A stretch of DNA of 6,800 bases from JAXHLG01 sp046497225 (GCA_046497225.1 JAWOGA010000064.1:1-6800); one strand, 5' to 3'. Counted from the stretch's first letter, positions 1 through 5,617 are shown. Notes: a model not told the origin generated them from the letters alone. Made by a program: numbers and translations.

Positions 1-33
1 ATTTGTTGCTTGTGATTTGTAATTTAATACTAT
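1..33. repeat. Edge of a degenerate intergenic repeat tract
   Basis: The sequence before the tRNA reads, on the minus strand, as ACAAATCACAAGCAACAAAT. This is the same vocabulary (ACAAAT, CAAG, ACAA) as the longer tracts at 4911-4972, 5043-5178, 5241-5366 and 6590-6690. Only the edge is visible. No clear tRNA promoter can be placed in these 33 bases, so the tRNA may be transcribed from further upstream. Confidence 0.4.
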
Positions 34-108
34 TGGGGCGTAGCCAAGCGGTAAGGCACTAGGTTTTGGTCCTAGCATGCGGGGGTTCGAATCCCTCCGC
101 CCCAGCCA
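34..108 (+). tRNA. tRNA-Gln (anticodon UUG), CCA encoded
   Basis: The gene folds as a complete cloverleaf. The acceptor stem TGGGGCG (34-40) pairs perfectly with CGCCCCA (98-104), followed by discriminator G105 and an encoded CCA (106-108). The D arm is GCC/GGC around AAGCGGTAA. The anticodon stem CTAGG/CCTAG (59-63/71-75) encloses the loop TTTTGGT, giving anticodon TTG at 66-68, which reads CAA (Gln). The T arm is GGGGG/CCCTC (one G-T pair) with loop TTCGAAT. The U-A first acceptor pair is typical of bacterial tRNA-Gln. No intrinsic terminator with a T-run is evident directly after it. Confidence 0.96.
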
Positions 109-201
109 CTACATAAGTTGAGCTGGTCATGTTAATCGCGATAATTTTAAAGAAAATCCTAAAATGTATTGTATCTTCTATTTTTATCTTAGAACGAGCC
201 A

Positions 202-230
202 TTGACAAAATTAGAATAAAATTGTATAGT
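202..230 (+). promoter_or_regulatory. Sigma70-type promoter of the DEAD-box helicase gene
   Basis: A perfect -35 box TTGACA (202-207) and a -10 box TATAGT (225-230, five of six consensus) are separated by exactly 17 bases. Transcription should start near 237, leaving a leader of about 70 nt before the helicase ATG at 309. The rest of the 109-308 gap has no credible gene and no strong hairpin. Confidence 0.75.
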
Positions 231-233
231 TAG

Positions 234-314
234 TTTTTATGTTAATACTTCATTAATGCTTTGTAAGTAGATGCTAAGTATCTAAACATAAAAAACATTT
301 TAATTTTTATGTTA
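234..314 (+). repeat. 11-bp direct repeat bracketing the helicase leader
   Basis: TTTTTATGTTA occurs at 234-244 and again at 304-314, exactly 70 bases apart. The second copy contains the start codon of the helicase gene (ATG TTA). The first copy contains an ATG followed by four codons and a stop (239-256). The pair spans almost precisely the predicted 5' leader. Chance is possible in DNA this AT-rich. Confidence 0.35.
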
Positions 315-1550
315 GATACAATGTATAGACAGAAGAAAGCGGTTCAGTCCCGCTCTGATAAAGGCTGGAAAAGGAGATCCAACTCCGGCGGACAAAGAAG
401 ATTCGGACAAAAAAATAATTACGGGCAAAGAAGAAAGCATACTGCCCAAAAAATAGACCCTCGATTATTCATCAACAAAGCGGAAAAAGTACAGCCGAAA
501 GAGACTGTTGAAAACAAAAACACTATTAACAGCCTGGCAATCAACTCTCAACTAAAAGAATCCGTCAAAAATCGAGGATACACCAATCTCACTCCGATCC
601 AGGACAAGATTATTCCTCTAGTTCTTGAAGGAAGAGATGTAATCGGTCTAGCCAATACCGGAACCGGAAAGACCGCGGCTTTTTTAATTCCAATAATTCA
701 CAAAATACTTTCCAATCCAAAAGATAAAACACTTGTGGTAGTCCCTACCAGAGAATTGGCAACTCAGATTCAGGACGAGTTTTCAGCGTTTGTGAGAAAG
801 TTAAATCTACACTGTGTTGTTGTAGTAGGAGGAGCAAGCACTCAAATGCAAATCAAGCAACTGCAAAGACCCCATAATTTAATTATCGGGACGCCCGGTA
901 GATTAAAAGATTTAATAGCAAGAAAAAAGCTTTCCTTGGCAGAGTTTAACAATGTAGTTTTGGATGAAGCCGACCGAATGCTGGATATGGGTTTTGTAAA
1001 CGATATTAAATTACTGCTTTCCTTGGTTTCTTCAAAAAGGCAAATGATGCTTTTTTCAGCAACGTTTTCTAAGGAAATTGACAATATTGTAAAAAATTTC
1101 CTGGTAAATCCGGAGAAAATTTCCCTTAAAACCAAGGCAACCTCCAAGCAAATAGAGCAAGATGTCATTCGAGTCCAACCGGGAAGCAACAAAGATGAAC
1201 TTCTGCATGATTTGCTCAATCAAAATCAATTAAAAAAAGTTTTAATATTCACCCGCACGAAAAGAGGAGCAGACAAGCTTTCCAAAAATCTTCACTTTAG
1301 AGGATTTAAGGCTGAGGCTATTCATGGAGACAAACCTCATAACAAACGCCAAAAAGTCTTAAAAATGTTTAAGAGTAATGCTTTCAATATTTTAGTAGCC
1401 ACCGATGTCGCAGCCAGAGGCCTGGATATTCCCAATGTAAGCCATGTCATCAATTACGACCTCCCTGAAAATCATGACGACTATATTCACAGAATCGGGA
1501 GAACTGGAAGGGCTGACCAACCGGGAACTGCTTTGACTTTTATTAGCTAA
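309..1550 (+). CDS. DEAD-box ATP-dependent RNA helicase
   Basis: This 413-residue cytoplasmic protein couples ATP hydrolysis to local RNA unwinding; in bacteria such enzymes mostly serve ribosome assembly and RNA turnover, often in the cold. The full motif series is visible: Q motif (about 91-98, ending PIQ), motif I ANTGTGKT (115-122, Lys121), Ia PTRELA (146-151), Ib TPGRL (195-199), II DEAD (219-222), III SAT (250-252), IV LIFTRT (312-317), V ATDVAARGLDI (364-374) and VI HRIGRTGR (394-401). An Arg/Lys/Gln/Gly-rich disordered arm (about 7-50) precedes the core. The protein ends only about 12 residues after motif VI, so there is no C-terminal RNA-binding tail; the N-terminal arm may replace it. 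No Shine-Dalgarno precedes ATG 309; ATG 321 is an alternative start. The closest relatives are RhlE/CsdA-type helicases, and I cannot pick one. A good promoter lies upstream and a terminator downstream, so it is probably monocistronic. Confidence 0.95.
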   Translation: MLDTMYRQKKAVQSRSDKGWKRRSNSGGQRRFGQKNNYGQRRKHTAQKIDPRLFINKAEKVQPKETVENKNTINSLAINSQLKESVKNRGYTNLTPIQDKIIPLVLEGRDVIGLANTGTGKTAAFLIPIIHKILSNPKDKTLVVVPTRELATQIQDEFSAFVRKLNLHCVVVVGGASTQMQIKQLQRPHNLIIGTPGRLKDLIARKKLSLAEFNNVVLDEADRMLDMGFVNDIKLLLSLVSSKRQMMLFSATFSKEIDNIVKNFLVNPEKISLKTKATSKQIEQDVIRVQPGSNKDELLHDLLNQNQLKKVLIFTRTKRGADKLSKNLHFRGFKAEAIHGDKPHNKRQKVLKMFKSNAFNILVATDVAARGLDIPNVSHVINYDLPENHDDYIHRIGRTGRADQPGTALTFIS

Positions 1551-1599
1551 CGCCTCTTAAACTAACTTTGATTGTTAATTGATTTCCAAAATACTCATA

Positions 1600-1627
1600 A
1601 ATGTATCACACGCTCGTATGATACATT
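1600..1627. repeat. Perfect 9-bp inverted repeat downstream of the helicase
   Basis: AATGTATCA (1600-1608) and TGATACATT (1619-1627) are exact reverse complements around a 10-base spacer. It sits 50 bases after the helicase stop and directly before the terminator hairpin at 1629. It has no T-run of its own, so it could be an extra 3'-end hairpin or an operator-like site. I do not recognise the motif. Confidence 0.6.
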
Positions 1628-1628
1628 C

Positions 1629-1665
1629 AAAAAACCTTGGATTAAATAAAATCCAAGGTTTTTTT
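1629..1665. terminator. Bidirectional intrinsic terminator between convergent genes
   Basis: CCTTGGATT (1635-1643) pairs perfectly with AATCCAAGG (1650-1658) around a six-base loop. Six A residues lie on the left and seven T residues on the right (1659-1665), and these can extend the stem. Read on either strand, the hairpin is followed by a T-run, so it can stop the helicase transcript and also transcripts of the convergent ATP-grasp gene, which ends at 1821. The 155 bases between 1666 and 1820 hold no gene that I can see. Confidence 0.88.
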
Positions 1666-1820
1666 GACTTCAAATTGGAATTTGCAAGATCAAGACACTC
1701 CCCTCGCCCGAGTTTGCAAGTAAAAAGTTTGGAATAAATCAACTTTATAGGAGAAAAGGGACGCAGGTAAAATTTGGCTTTATAATTTAAGACAATGTAA
1801 TTTAGGGAAGCAAAACAATA

Positions 1821-2705
1821 CTACTCTTTGCTTAGATTGACCACTTGTGAAGACAAGAAATTAAACGCTCCCGTAACCTCGTCTGTATCAGGCGTAATTC
1901 CGGGCCATCTGTTTATCTCCATTAAATAAGGTATTTGGGTATTTTCGTCAATTATAATATCCGAACGAGACCAGGAAAGATTCAAAAGCCTGCTTGTTTT
2001 TAAAGCTATTCGCTTTATCTCTTCCGGAACACATTTGGATTTAACAAACACCTCTTTTGCTCCATTGCAAACATTGTTTCTAAATTCCCCTTTACATGGA
2101 TAACTTTTTTCACTGGCCATCACTTCACCATTAGCCACCAATATCCCCCAGTCATATTTATTAAAAATATACTTCTGGAATAGATAACTCTTGTGTTTGG
2201 GCAGATCTTGCATTTTCTCCATAAGCTCTTTTTCCGAATTTACGCATATAGAGCTTACTCCTCTCGCGCCCTTAATATCCTTAACCACCAGAGGGAACCC
2301 GCAGATATTCTTAATTTCAACAAGATGGTCTTTTAAATTTCCGCCACCGAAAAACAAAGTATCGGGAGTTCTGATTTTATTTAAAGCAAAAATAGTGTGA
2401 TCTGTTAACTTAGAAGTGCTTTTTTCTACATAAGTAAAAGGAACGCCAAAATTCTTTAGATATAATCCGACAGCATAAGCCAAATCTCTATTAGCCCAAG
2501 ATGAAGACAACCAAACAAAGGAAAAATTCTTCAAATCTTTTCCCTTATGGGTGATGGAAAACCGATCTCCTTGAAATGAAAATTGCAGCCTGCTAAAACT
2601 CCCTTTTGTTAAATTAACGGGAAATGGAAATTTTTCTAATACGCAGTTCAGATTTTTCAAAGAAGGCAATACCAATAAGTTAAACCTTTTAGTTTTTTCT
2701 TTCAT
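1821..2705 (-). CDS. RimK-like ATP-grasp ligase, substrate unknown
   Basis: This 294-residue soluble protein belongs to the ATP-grasp superfamily, whose members activate a carboxylate as acyl-phosphate and join it to an amine or thiol. Residues about 1-110 resemble the N-terminal pre-ATP-grasp domain. Then come the ATP-binding Lys142 in PLVVKDIKGARGVSS (138-152) with its glycine-containing loop, the hinge FQKYI (176-180), GEFRNN (206-211) followed by GA (215-216) as in RimK/LysX relatives, and the metal-binding segment D249...MEINRWPG (262-269, with Glu263 and Asn265). The position that usually reads D-I-R in RimK reads D185-W-G, so the arginine is absent. Length matches RimK-type ligases (about 290-300). 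A strong Shine-Dalgarno fixes the start. Candidates include ligases that add amino acids to a protein end, to LysW-like carriers or to cofactors; the sequence does not decide. It lies 177 bases downstream of typA on the same strand, so read-through is possible. Confidence 0.85.
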   Translation of the reverse strand: MKEKTKRFNLLVLPSLKNLNCVLEKFPFPVNLTKGSFSRLQFSFQGDRFSITHKGKDLKNFSFVWLSSSWANRDLAYAVGLYLKNFGVPFTYVEKSTSKLTDHTIFALNKIRTPDTLFFGGGNLKDHLVEIKNICGFPLVVKDIKGARGVSSICVNSEKELMEKMQDLPKHKSYLFQKYIFNKYDWGILVANGEVMASEKSYPCKGEFRNNVCNGAKEVFVKSKCVPEEIKRIALKTSRLLNLSWSRSDIIIDENTQIPYLMEINRWPGITPDTDEVTGAFNFLSSQVVNLSKE

Positions 2706-2713
2706 ATAATTAT

Positions 2714-2718
2714 CTCCT
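2714..2718 (-). promoter_or_regulatory. Shine-Dalgarno site of the ATP-grasp gene
   Basis: On the minus strand the sequence before the ATG at 2705 reads TAAGGAGATAATTAT, with an AGGAG core eight bases before the start. It is the clearest ribosome-binding site in the window and confirms this start codon. The helicase and the transposase lack a comparable site. Confidence 0.85.
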
Positions 2719-2785
2719 TATATCGTCTCACTAATTATTACTCCTCCCCCAACTTAAAAATTGCCAAACATCATAATAGATAGGG

Positions 2786-2807
2786 TTTAAAAAAACTCTT
2801 TTTTAAA
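2786..2807. other. A/T-only 9-bp hairpin in the typA to ATP-grasp gap
   Basis: TTTAAAAAA (2786-2794) and TTTTTTAAA (2799-2807) are perfect complements around a four-base loop. A weak 3'-end signal for typA transcripts is possible. The stem has no G-C pair, so confidence as a terminator is low. I found no convincing -35/-10 pair for the ATP-grasp gene in 2706-2882. Confidence 0.35.
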
Positions 2808-2882
2808 AAATGCGTTGTTGTTGTTTTAAAAATAAGCGCCTTTCATGATTTATAACAAATAAACACAATAAAATTTAAAATC

Positions 2883-4661
2883 TCACCTTTTTCCTTTTTT
2901 CCTCTCTGTTTCAGTTAAAAGTTTTTTACGAAGCCGAATGCTTTCCGGAGTAATTTCCAAATATTCATCATCAGTCATTATCTCAATCCCTCTCTCAATA
3001 TTAAGCTCTATAGGCGGAACCAATTGAAGAGCGTCATCTGAGCCCGAAGCTCTCATATTGGTAAGTTGTTTTCCTTTGGTGGGATTAACAACCATCTCAT
3101 CTCCCTTAGCAGTATTCCCAATAACCTGTCCGGCATATACCTCGGTGCTTGCTTTAATATAAAGAGCGCCCCTTTCCTGCAGGTTAGCCAAAGAATACCC
3201 CAACGCTTTTCCGGAAACCGAGGAAACCATGGAACCTGTTTCGTGTTTATTAATTTCTCCGGCCCACGGTCTAAATTCAACAACCCTAGAACACAAAATT
3301 CCATCTCCCTTGGTGTCCACGATAAACTGCCCGCGATATCCCAAAAGACCCCTGGTAGGAATTTCAAAAATAATCCTGGTCCTTTTTCCTTGGTTTTGAA
3401 GATCAATCATTTGCGCTTTTCTCTTCCCCAGTTTTTCAATAACCGAACCCGACATTTCCGCCGGAACATCCACGGTAACTTCCTCATAAGGCTCATGCTT
3501 AACACCATTAATTTCCTTGGTTATAACGTGAGGTTGAGAGACTTGAATTTCATAACCCTCTCTCCGCATATTTTCAAGCAATATGGCAATATGCAACTCG
3601 CCCCTTCCGTAAACAATGGCATATTCTGCAGAAGAAAAATCTATTTTAAGCCCTACATTTACCTCCAACTCTTTTTCCAAGCGCTCTCTGATTTGCTGAT
3701 TAGTTACAAACTTACCTTCTTTTCCGGCAAATGGAGAATCATTAACAAGAAAACGAAGTGAAATTGTCGGCTCATCAACACTGATCCTGGGTAATGACTC
3801 CAAATCACTGTCTTCACAGATAGTTTCCCCAATATTTATATTCGGGAATCCCGCCACCATAACAATATCCCCGGCATAAGCCTCGTCAACACTTTTTCTT
3901 TCAGTGCCTTCAAAGGTAAACAATTTTACCACTCGTCCGGTTTCATGCGTACCATCTGTTTTCTTAACAACTAAATTTTGCCCTGTTTTTAAAACTCCTT
4001 CATACACTCTTCCTATCGCCAATCTTCCCAAGAAATCATCATAATCAAGATTAAAGGCCTGCATCCGAAGAGGTTTATCAAAATTTTGCGGAGTAGGAGC
4101 AACATAAAGCAAAATACTATCCAAAAGAGGAGTTAGGTCATCGGATTCATCTTCAAGATTTGTTTTAGCTATTCCGTCTCTTCCAATAGAATAAATAGTG
4201 GGAAAATCCAATTGTTCCTCCGTTGCTCCAAGATCGAGAAAAAGCTCAAAAATTTTTTCTTGAACATCAAGAGGCCTAGCAGCCGGCTTATCAATTTTAT
4301 TGATAACCACAATCGGCTTAAAACCAAGCTCCAAGGATTTTTTGAGAACAAACCTCGTCTGCGGCATAGGTCCTTCCTGGGCATCCACCACCAAAATAAC
4401 ACTGTCAATGGCCCGCAAAACCCGTTCCACCTCTGAGCCGAAATCCATATGCCCGGGAGTATCCACAATATTAATTTTTGTTCCTTTATACACAACAGAA
4501 GTGTTTTTTGAATATATTGTAATGCCGCGCTCCTTTTCAAGCGCGTCGTTGTCCATACTTGCTTCTTTACTAACCGAATCGGTTTGCTTCATAATAGAAT
4601 CGGTAATAGCCGTCTTGCCATGATCCACGTGCGCAATGATTGCAATATTCCTAATTTCCAT
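2883..4661 (-). CDS. typA: Ribosome-binding GTPase TypA/BipA
   Basis: This 592-residue translational GTPase of the EF-G/LepA group binds the ribosome and assists 50S assembly, stress and low-temperature growth in characterised bacteria. G motifs are intact: G1 AHVDHGKT (10-17), G2 RGITI (45-49), G3 DTPGH (67-71), G4 NKID (121-124), and a G5 loop around YSIGRDG (157-163), where the common SA is SI. A beta-barrel domain II follows (about 197-290), then EF-G-like domains III and V (about 297-385 and 388-470; note GRGELH 352-357 and PTRGLLGYRGQF 435-446), and the TypA-specific C-terminal domain (about 472-585) with NPTKGKQLTNMRASGSDDA at 526-544. The length is close to E. coli BipA (about 607), so the gene is complete, ending in a basic tail and TGA. 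The start is fixed by the canonical IRNIAIIAHVDHGKT opening. The GAGAG about eight bases upstream is only a partial Shine-Dalgarno. It has its own promoter and a structured leader. Confidence 0.97.
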   Translation of the reverse strand: MEIRNIAIIAHVDHGKTAITDSIMKQTDSVSKEASMDNDALEKERGITIYSKNTSVVYKGTKINIVDTPGHMDFGSEVERVLRAIDSVILVVDAQEGPMPQTRFVLKKSLELGFKPIVVINKIDKPAARPLDVQEKIFELFLDLGATEEQLDFPTIYSIGRDGIAKTNLEDESDDLTPLLDSILLYVAPTPQNFDKPLRMQAFNLDYDDFLGRLAIGRVYEGVLKTGQNLVVKKTDGTHETGRVVKLFTFEGTERKSVDEAYAGDIVMVAGFPNINIGETICEDSDLESLPRISVDEPTISLRFLVNDSPFAGKEGKFVTNQQIRERLEKELEVNVGLKIDFSSAEYAIVYGRGELHIAILLENMRREGYEIQVSQPHVITKEINGVKHEPYEEVTVDVPAEMSGSVIEKLGKRKAQMIDLQNQGKRTRIIFEIPTRGLLGYRGQFIVDTKGDGILCSRVVEFRPWAGEINKHETGSMVSSVSGKALGYSLANLQERGALYIKASTEVYAGQVIGNTAKGDEMVVNPTKGKQLTNMRASGSDDALQLVPPIELNIERGIEIMTDDEYLEITPESIRLRKKLLTETERKKGKR

Positions 4662-4682
4662 AAATAATACTCTCTTACAAAT

Positions 4683-4702
4683 AAAAAACTGCCGCTTGGC
4701 AG
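4683..4702 (-). terminator. Terminator-like hairpin in the typA leader (candidate attenuator)
   Basis: On the minus strand CTGCC-AAGC-GGCAG forms a 5-bp, GC-rich stem (4702 to 4689), extendable by a G-U pair, followed at once by six T residues (4688 to 4683). It lies 21 bases before the typA start codon and downstream of the typA promoter, so it could end transcription before the gene. The short stem makes it weak. A TGGCA at 4800-4796 (minus strand) can pair with its TGCCA arm as a competing antiterminator. Confidence 0.5.
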
Positions 4703-4770
4703 CAGAATCAACTAACTTAGAGACTAATCAAAAAACTAAAACCCTAAATAAATTATTTCTACCTATATCC

Positions 4771-4796
4771 CGCAAAAATAGCTTTTGCGTTTTTTT
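4771..4796 (+). terminator. Intrinsic terminator on the plus strand inside the typA leader region
   Basis: CGCAAAA (4771-4777) pairs perfectly with TTTTGCG (4783-4789) around a five-base loop and is followed by seven T residues (4790-4796). That is a good plus-strand terminator, but no plus-strand gene ends here; it would stop transcripts antisense to typA. On the minus strand the same hairpin lies in the typA leader, preceded by an A-run. Confidence 0.6.
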
Positions 4797-4822
4797 GCCA
4801 CTTGCAAGCAAATCCTATAATC

Positions 4823-4851
4823 ATTTTACTCAATTTTCCTTTAAATGTCAA
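4823..4851 (-). promoter_or_regulatory. Sigma70-type promoter of typA
   Basis: On the minus strand a perfect -35 TTGACA (4851 to 4846) is followed, after exactly 17 bases, by the -10 box TAAAAT (4828 to 4823). Transcription should start near 4816, giving a leader of about 155 nt before the typA ATG at 4661. No reading frame in that leader looks coding. Confidence 0.75.
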
Positions 4852-4910
4852 TTAAAAGCATCTTTCTACTTTCAAACTATCAAGTTAAATTTAAAAAAGA
4901 AAAGACTTTC

Positions 4911-4972
4911 GGTAAGCAAATCACAAATTCAAAGTAAAAGCAAGAAGCAAGGTAATTAAAGGTCAAAAATCA
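4911..4972. repeat. Degenerate intergenic repeat tract
   Basis: This A-rich run of related short words (AAGCAAATCAC, AAATTCAAAG, CAAGAAGCAAGG, GGTCAAAAATC) has no coding character. It contains CAAGAAGCAA at 4941-4950, which is ten of the eleven bases complementary to the target guide of the IS110 element described below, so it is a possible unoccupied insertion site. It continues after the twin hairpins at 5043. Confidence 0.6.
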
Positions 4973-5042
4973 ACCCGGTGGAACAAGTGCCGTTCCACTC
5001 GGGTCAACCCGGTGGAATAGTCCTTTGGAATTCCACACGGGT
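4973..5042. repeat. Twin tandem hairpins (REP-like palindromic pair)
   Basis: Two units follow each other with a 34-base offset. Unit 1 (4973-5004) pairs ACCCG-GTGGAAC with GTTCCAC-T-CGGGT around a 7-base loop. Unit 2 (5007-5042) pairs ACCCG-GTGGAAT with ATTCCAC-A-CGGGT around an 11-base loop. Each stem has 12 pairs and a single extra base at the same place in the right arm. The loop-closing pair changes from C-G to T-A, a compensatory change, while the loops share no sequence. The junction CGGGT-CA-ACCCG is itself an inverted repeat. Which strand, if any, is transcribed is unknown. The layout resembles paired REP or other short palindromic elements. Confidence 0.75.
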
Positions 5043-5178
5043 CAAAATGACAATCAAAAATGTAAAAATATTTAAAAGATACAAATTACAAGATGCAAGA
5101 TGATTTGAAAGAAACAAGGTACAAGAAACAAGATACAAACAAATTACAAATTCGAAATTAAAAGGTACAAAACGTCTA
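5043..5178. repeat. Degenerate intergenic repeat tract
   Basis: This tract is dominated by TACAAATTACAAG, CAAGAAACAAG and ACAAACAAATTACAAATT. The 20 bases at 5074-5093 recur exactly at 6615-6634. A 26-base stretch starting near 5121 recurs in the right-hand tract with one change. No open frame here resembles a protein. Confidence 0.7.
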
Positions 5179-5196
5179 TTCAGAGCCAGGCGCCAA

Positions 5197-5231
5197 AATA
5201 AACCCGACAAACTTAGTTTGTCGGGTTTATT
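5197..5231. terminator. Perfect 16-bp inverted repeat, probable bidirectional terminator
   Basis: AATAAACCCGACAAAC (5197-5212) and GTTTGTCGGGTTTATT (5216-5231) are exact complements around a TTA loop. The stem has a GC core and A/T-rich base. The T-runs after it are modest on both strands (TTTATTGTT on plus, TTTATTTTGG on minus), so terminator function is likely but not certain. No recognisable gene ends here. It may isolate the surrounding non-coding repeats or mark the end of a lost gene. Confidence 0.6.
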
Positions 5232-5240
5232 GTTGCCTTA

Positions 5241-5366
5241 AACTCCAAACAGAAGCAAGAAGCAAGGGGATAAAAATTCAAAATGCAAAAGTCAAAAATC
5301 AAAATGACAAAGTAAAATGTAAAAATGCTTGAAAGGCACAAATTTCAAACAGAATCAAGAATCAAG
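5241..5366. repeat. Degenerate repeat tract interrupted by the IS element (left half)
   Basis: The words are CAGAAGCAAGAAGCAAGG, AAAATTCAAAATGC, GTCAAAAATCAAAATGAC and CAGAATCAAGAATCAAG. It breaks off at CAAG (5363-5366) where the IS110 element begins. Joined to 6590 onward it reads on smoothly as CAAGAATCAAG-AAGCAAG. CAAGAAGCAA at 5256-5265 is a near-copy of the target used by the element. Confidence 0.65.
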
Positions 5367-5371
5367 TCAGT

Positions 5372-5380
5372 TATACTAAA
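5372..5380 (+). repeat. Left subterminal inverted repeat; carries the -10 half of the junction promoter
   Basis: TATACTAAA is the exact reverse complement of TTTAGTATA at 6577-6585. Its first six bases, TATACT, make a good -10 box. In the circular form of the element they would lie 17 bases after TTGACT from the right end. Confidence 0.7.
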
Positions 5381-5395
5381 ACCACCCAATAATTA

Positions 5396-5404
5396 TGATA
5401 TAAT
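5396..5404 (+). promoter_or_regulatory. Extended -10 promoter upstream of the predicted bridge RNA
   Basis: TGATATAAT is a perfect extended -10 (TGnTATAAT). No good -35 lies 17 bases upstream (CTAAAA), but extended -10 promoters tolerate this. The predicted start near 5411 falls at the base of the first large stem. It could give basal expression of the RNA and of the transposase from the integrated element. Confidence 0.55.
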
Positions 5405-5406
5405 AT

Positions 5407-5590
5407 GCAGCAAAAGCTGGGCGCTCATCTCTTTGCTTCTTGAGATTCATTCTCCAATTAAGTCTATGACGCGCAGCTTTGGCTGCCCAAGTTCTTTCAT
5501 AAAGACCAATAAACTGATCAGGCTTTCTCTTTTTTGGAGAAATGCTTCAATAATTTTGACGAGACAGTCTATTGAAACAGCTTGGCGGCC
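5407..5590 (+). ncRNA. Predicted IS110 bridge RNA (seeker RNA) with target and donor loops
   Basis: This RNA would bind the transposase dimer and pair with target DNA and element ends to choose the insertion site. Domain 1: GCAGC/GCTGC (5407-5411/5482-5486) and AAAGCTG/CAGCTTT (5413-5419/5474-5480), continued by GCG/CGC and TCAT/ATGA, lead to an internal loop capped by GAGA/TCTC (5442-5445/5451-5454). Its two sides, 5433-5443 and 5456-5462, match the target. Domain 2: closed by CCAAG/CTTGG (5487-5491/5581-5585) and perhaps CAATA/TATTG (5507-5511/5570-5574), capped by GCTTTCTC/GAGAAA-T-GC (5522-5529/5537-5545). Its sides, 5512-5517 and 5559-5563, match the element ends. Size and place, just upstream of the transposase, fit known IS110-group RNAs (about 180 nt). 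Exact ends are uncertain: start between about 5384 and 5411, end 5585-5600. Pairings were found by eye. Confidence 0.8.
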
Positions 5591-5617
5591 GGAAGTTTAA
5601 TCATTAAGATATTGATT

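Noticed and set aside
239..256. A five-codon upstream frame (M-L-I-L-H) in the helicase leader
   Set aside because: There is no ribosome-binding site and it is too short to support from one sequence. It is better explained by the 11-bp direct repeat.
842..1219. A 125-codon open frame on the minus strand inside the helicase
   Set aside because: It is a shadow of the helicase gene, whose conserved motifs run through this whole interval.
3066..3761. A 231-codon open frame on the plus strand
   Set aside because: It lies entirely antisense to typA, which is unmistakable by its GTPase motifs. The antisense product has no recognisable domain and no ribosome-binding site.
5004..5210. A 68-codon open frame on the minus strand
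   Set aside because: It spans the second twin hairpin, a repeat tract and the 16-bp inverted repeat, and its translation is low-complexity and hydrophobic by composition only.
5396..5404. TATAAT at 5399 as the -10 partner of TTGACT from the right end in the circular form
   Set aside because: With the inferred boundaries the spacing would be far above 17 bases. TATACT at 5372 gives exactly 17 and is the better partner; TATAAT may act alone as an extended -10.
5325..5600. A 91-codon open frame just upstream of the transposase
   Set aside because: It starts in the flanking repeat tract, crosses the inferred left end of the element and runs through the strongly paired predicted RNA. The product resembles nothing I recognise.
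5582..5617. TTG start extending the transposase by 12 residues
   Set aside because: The extension has no homology to the family's usual start, lacks a ribosome-binding site and overlaps the closing stem of the predicted RNA. ATG 5618 gives the canonical N-terminus.
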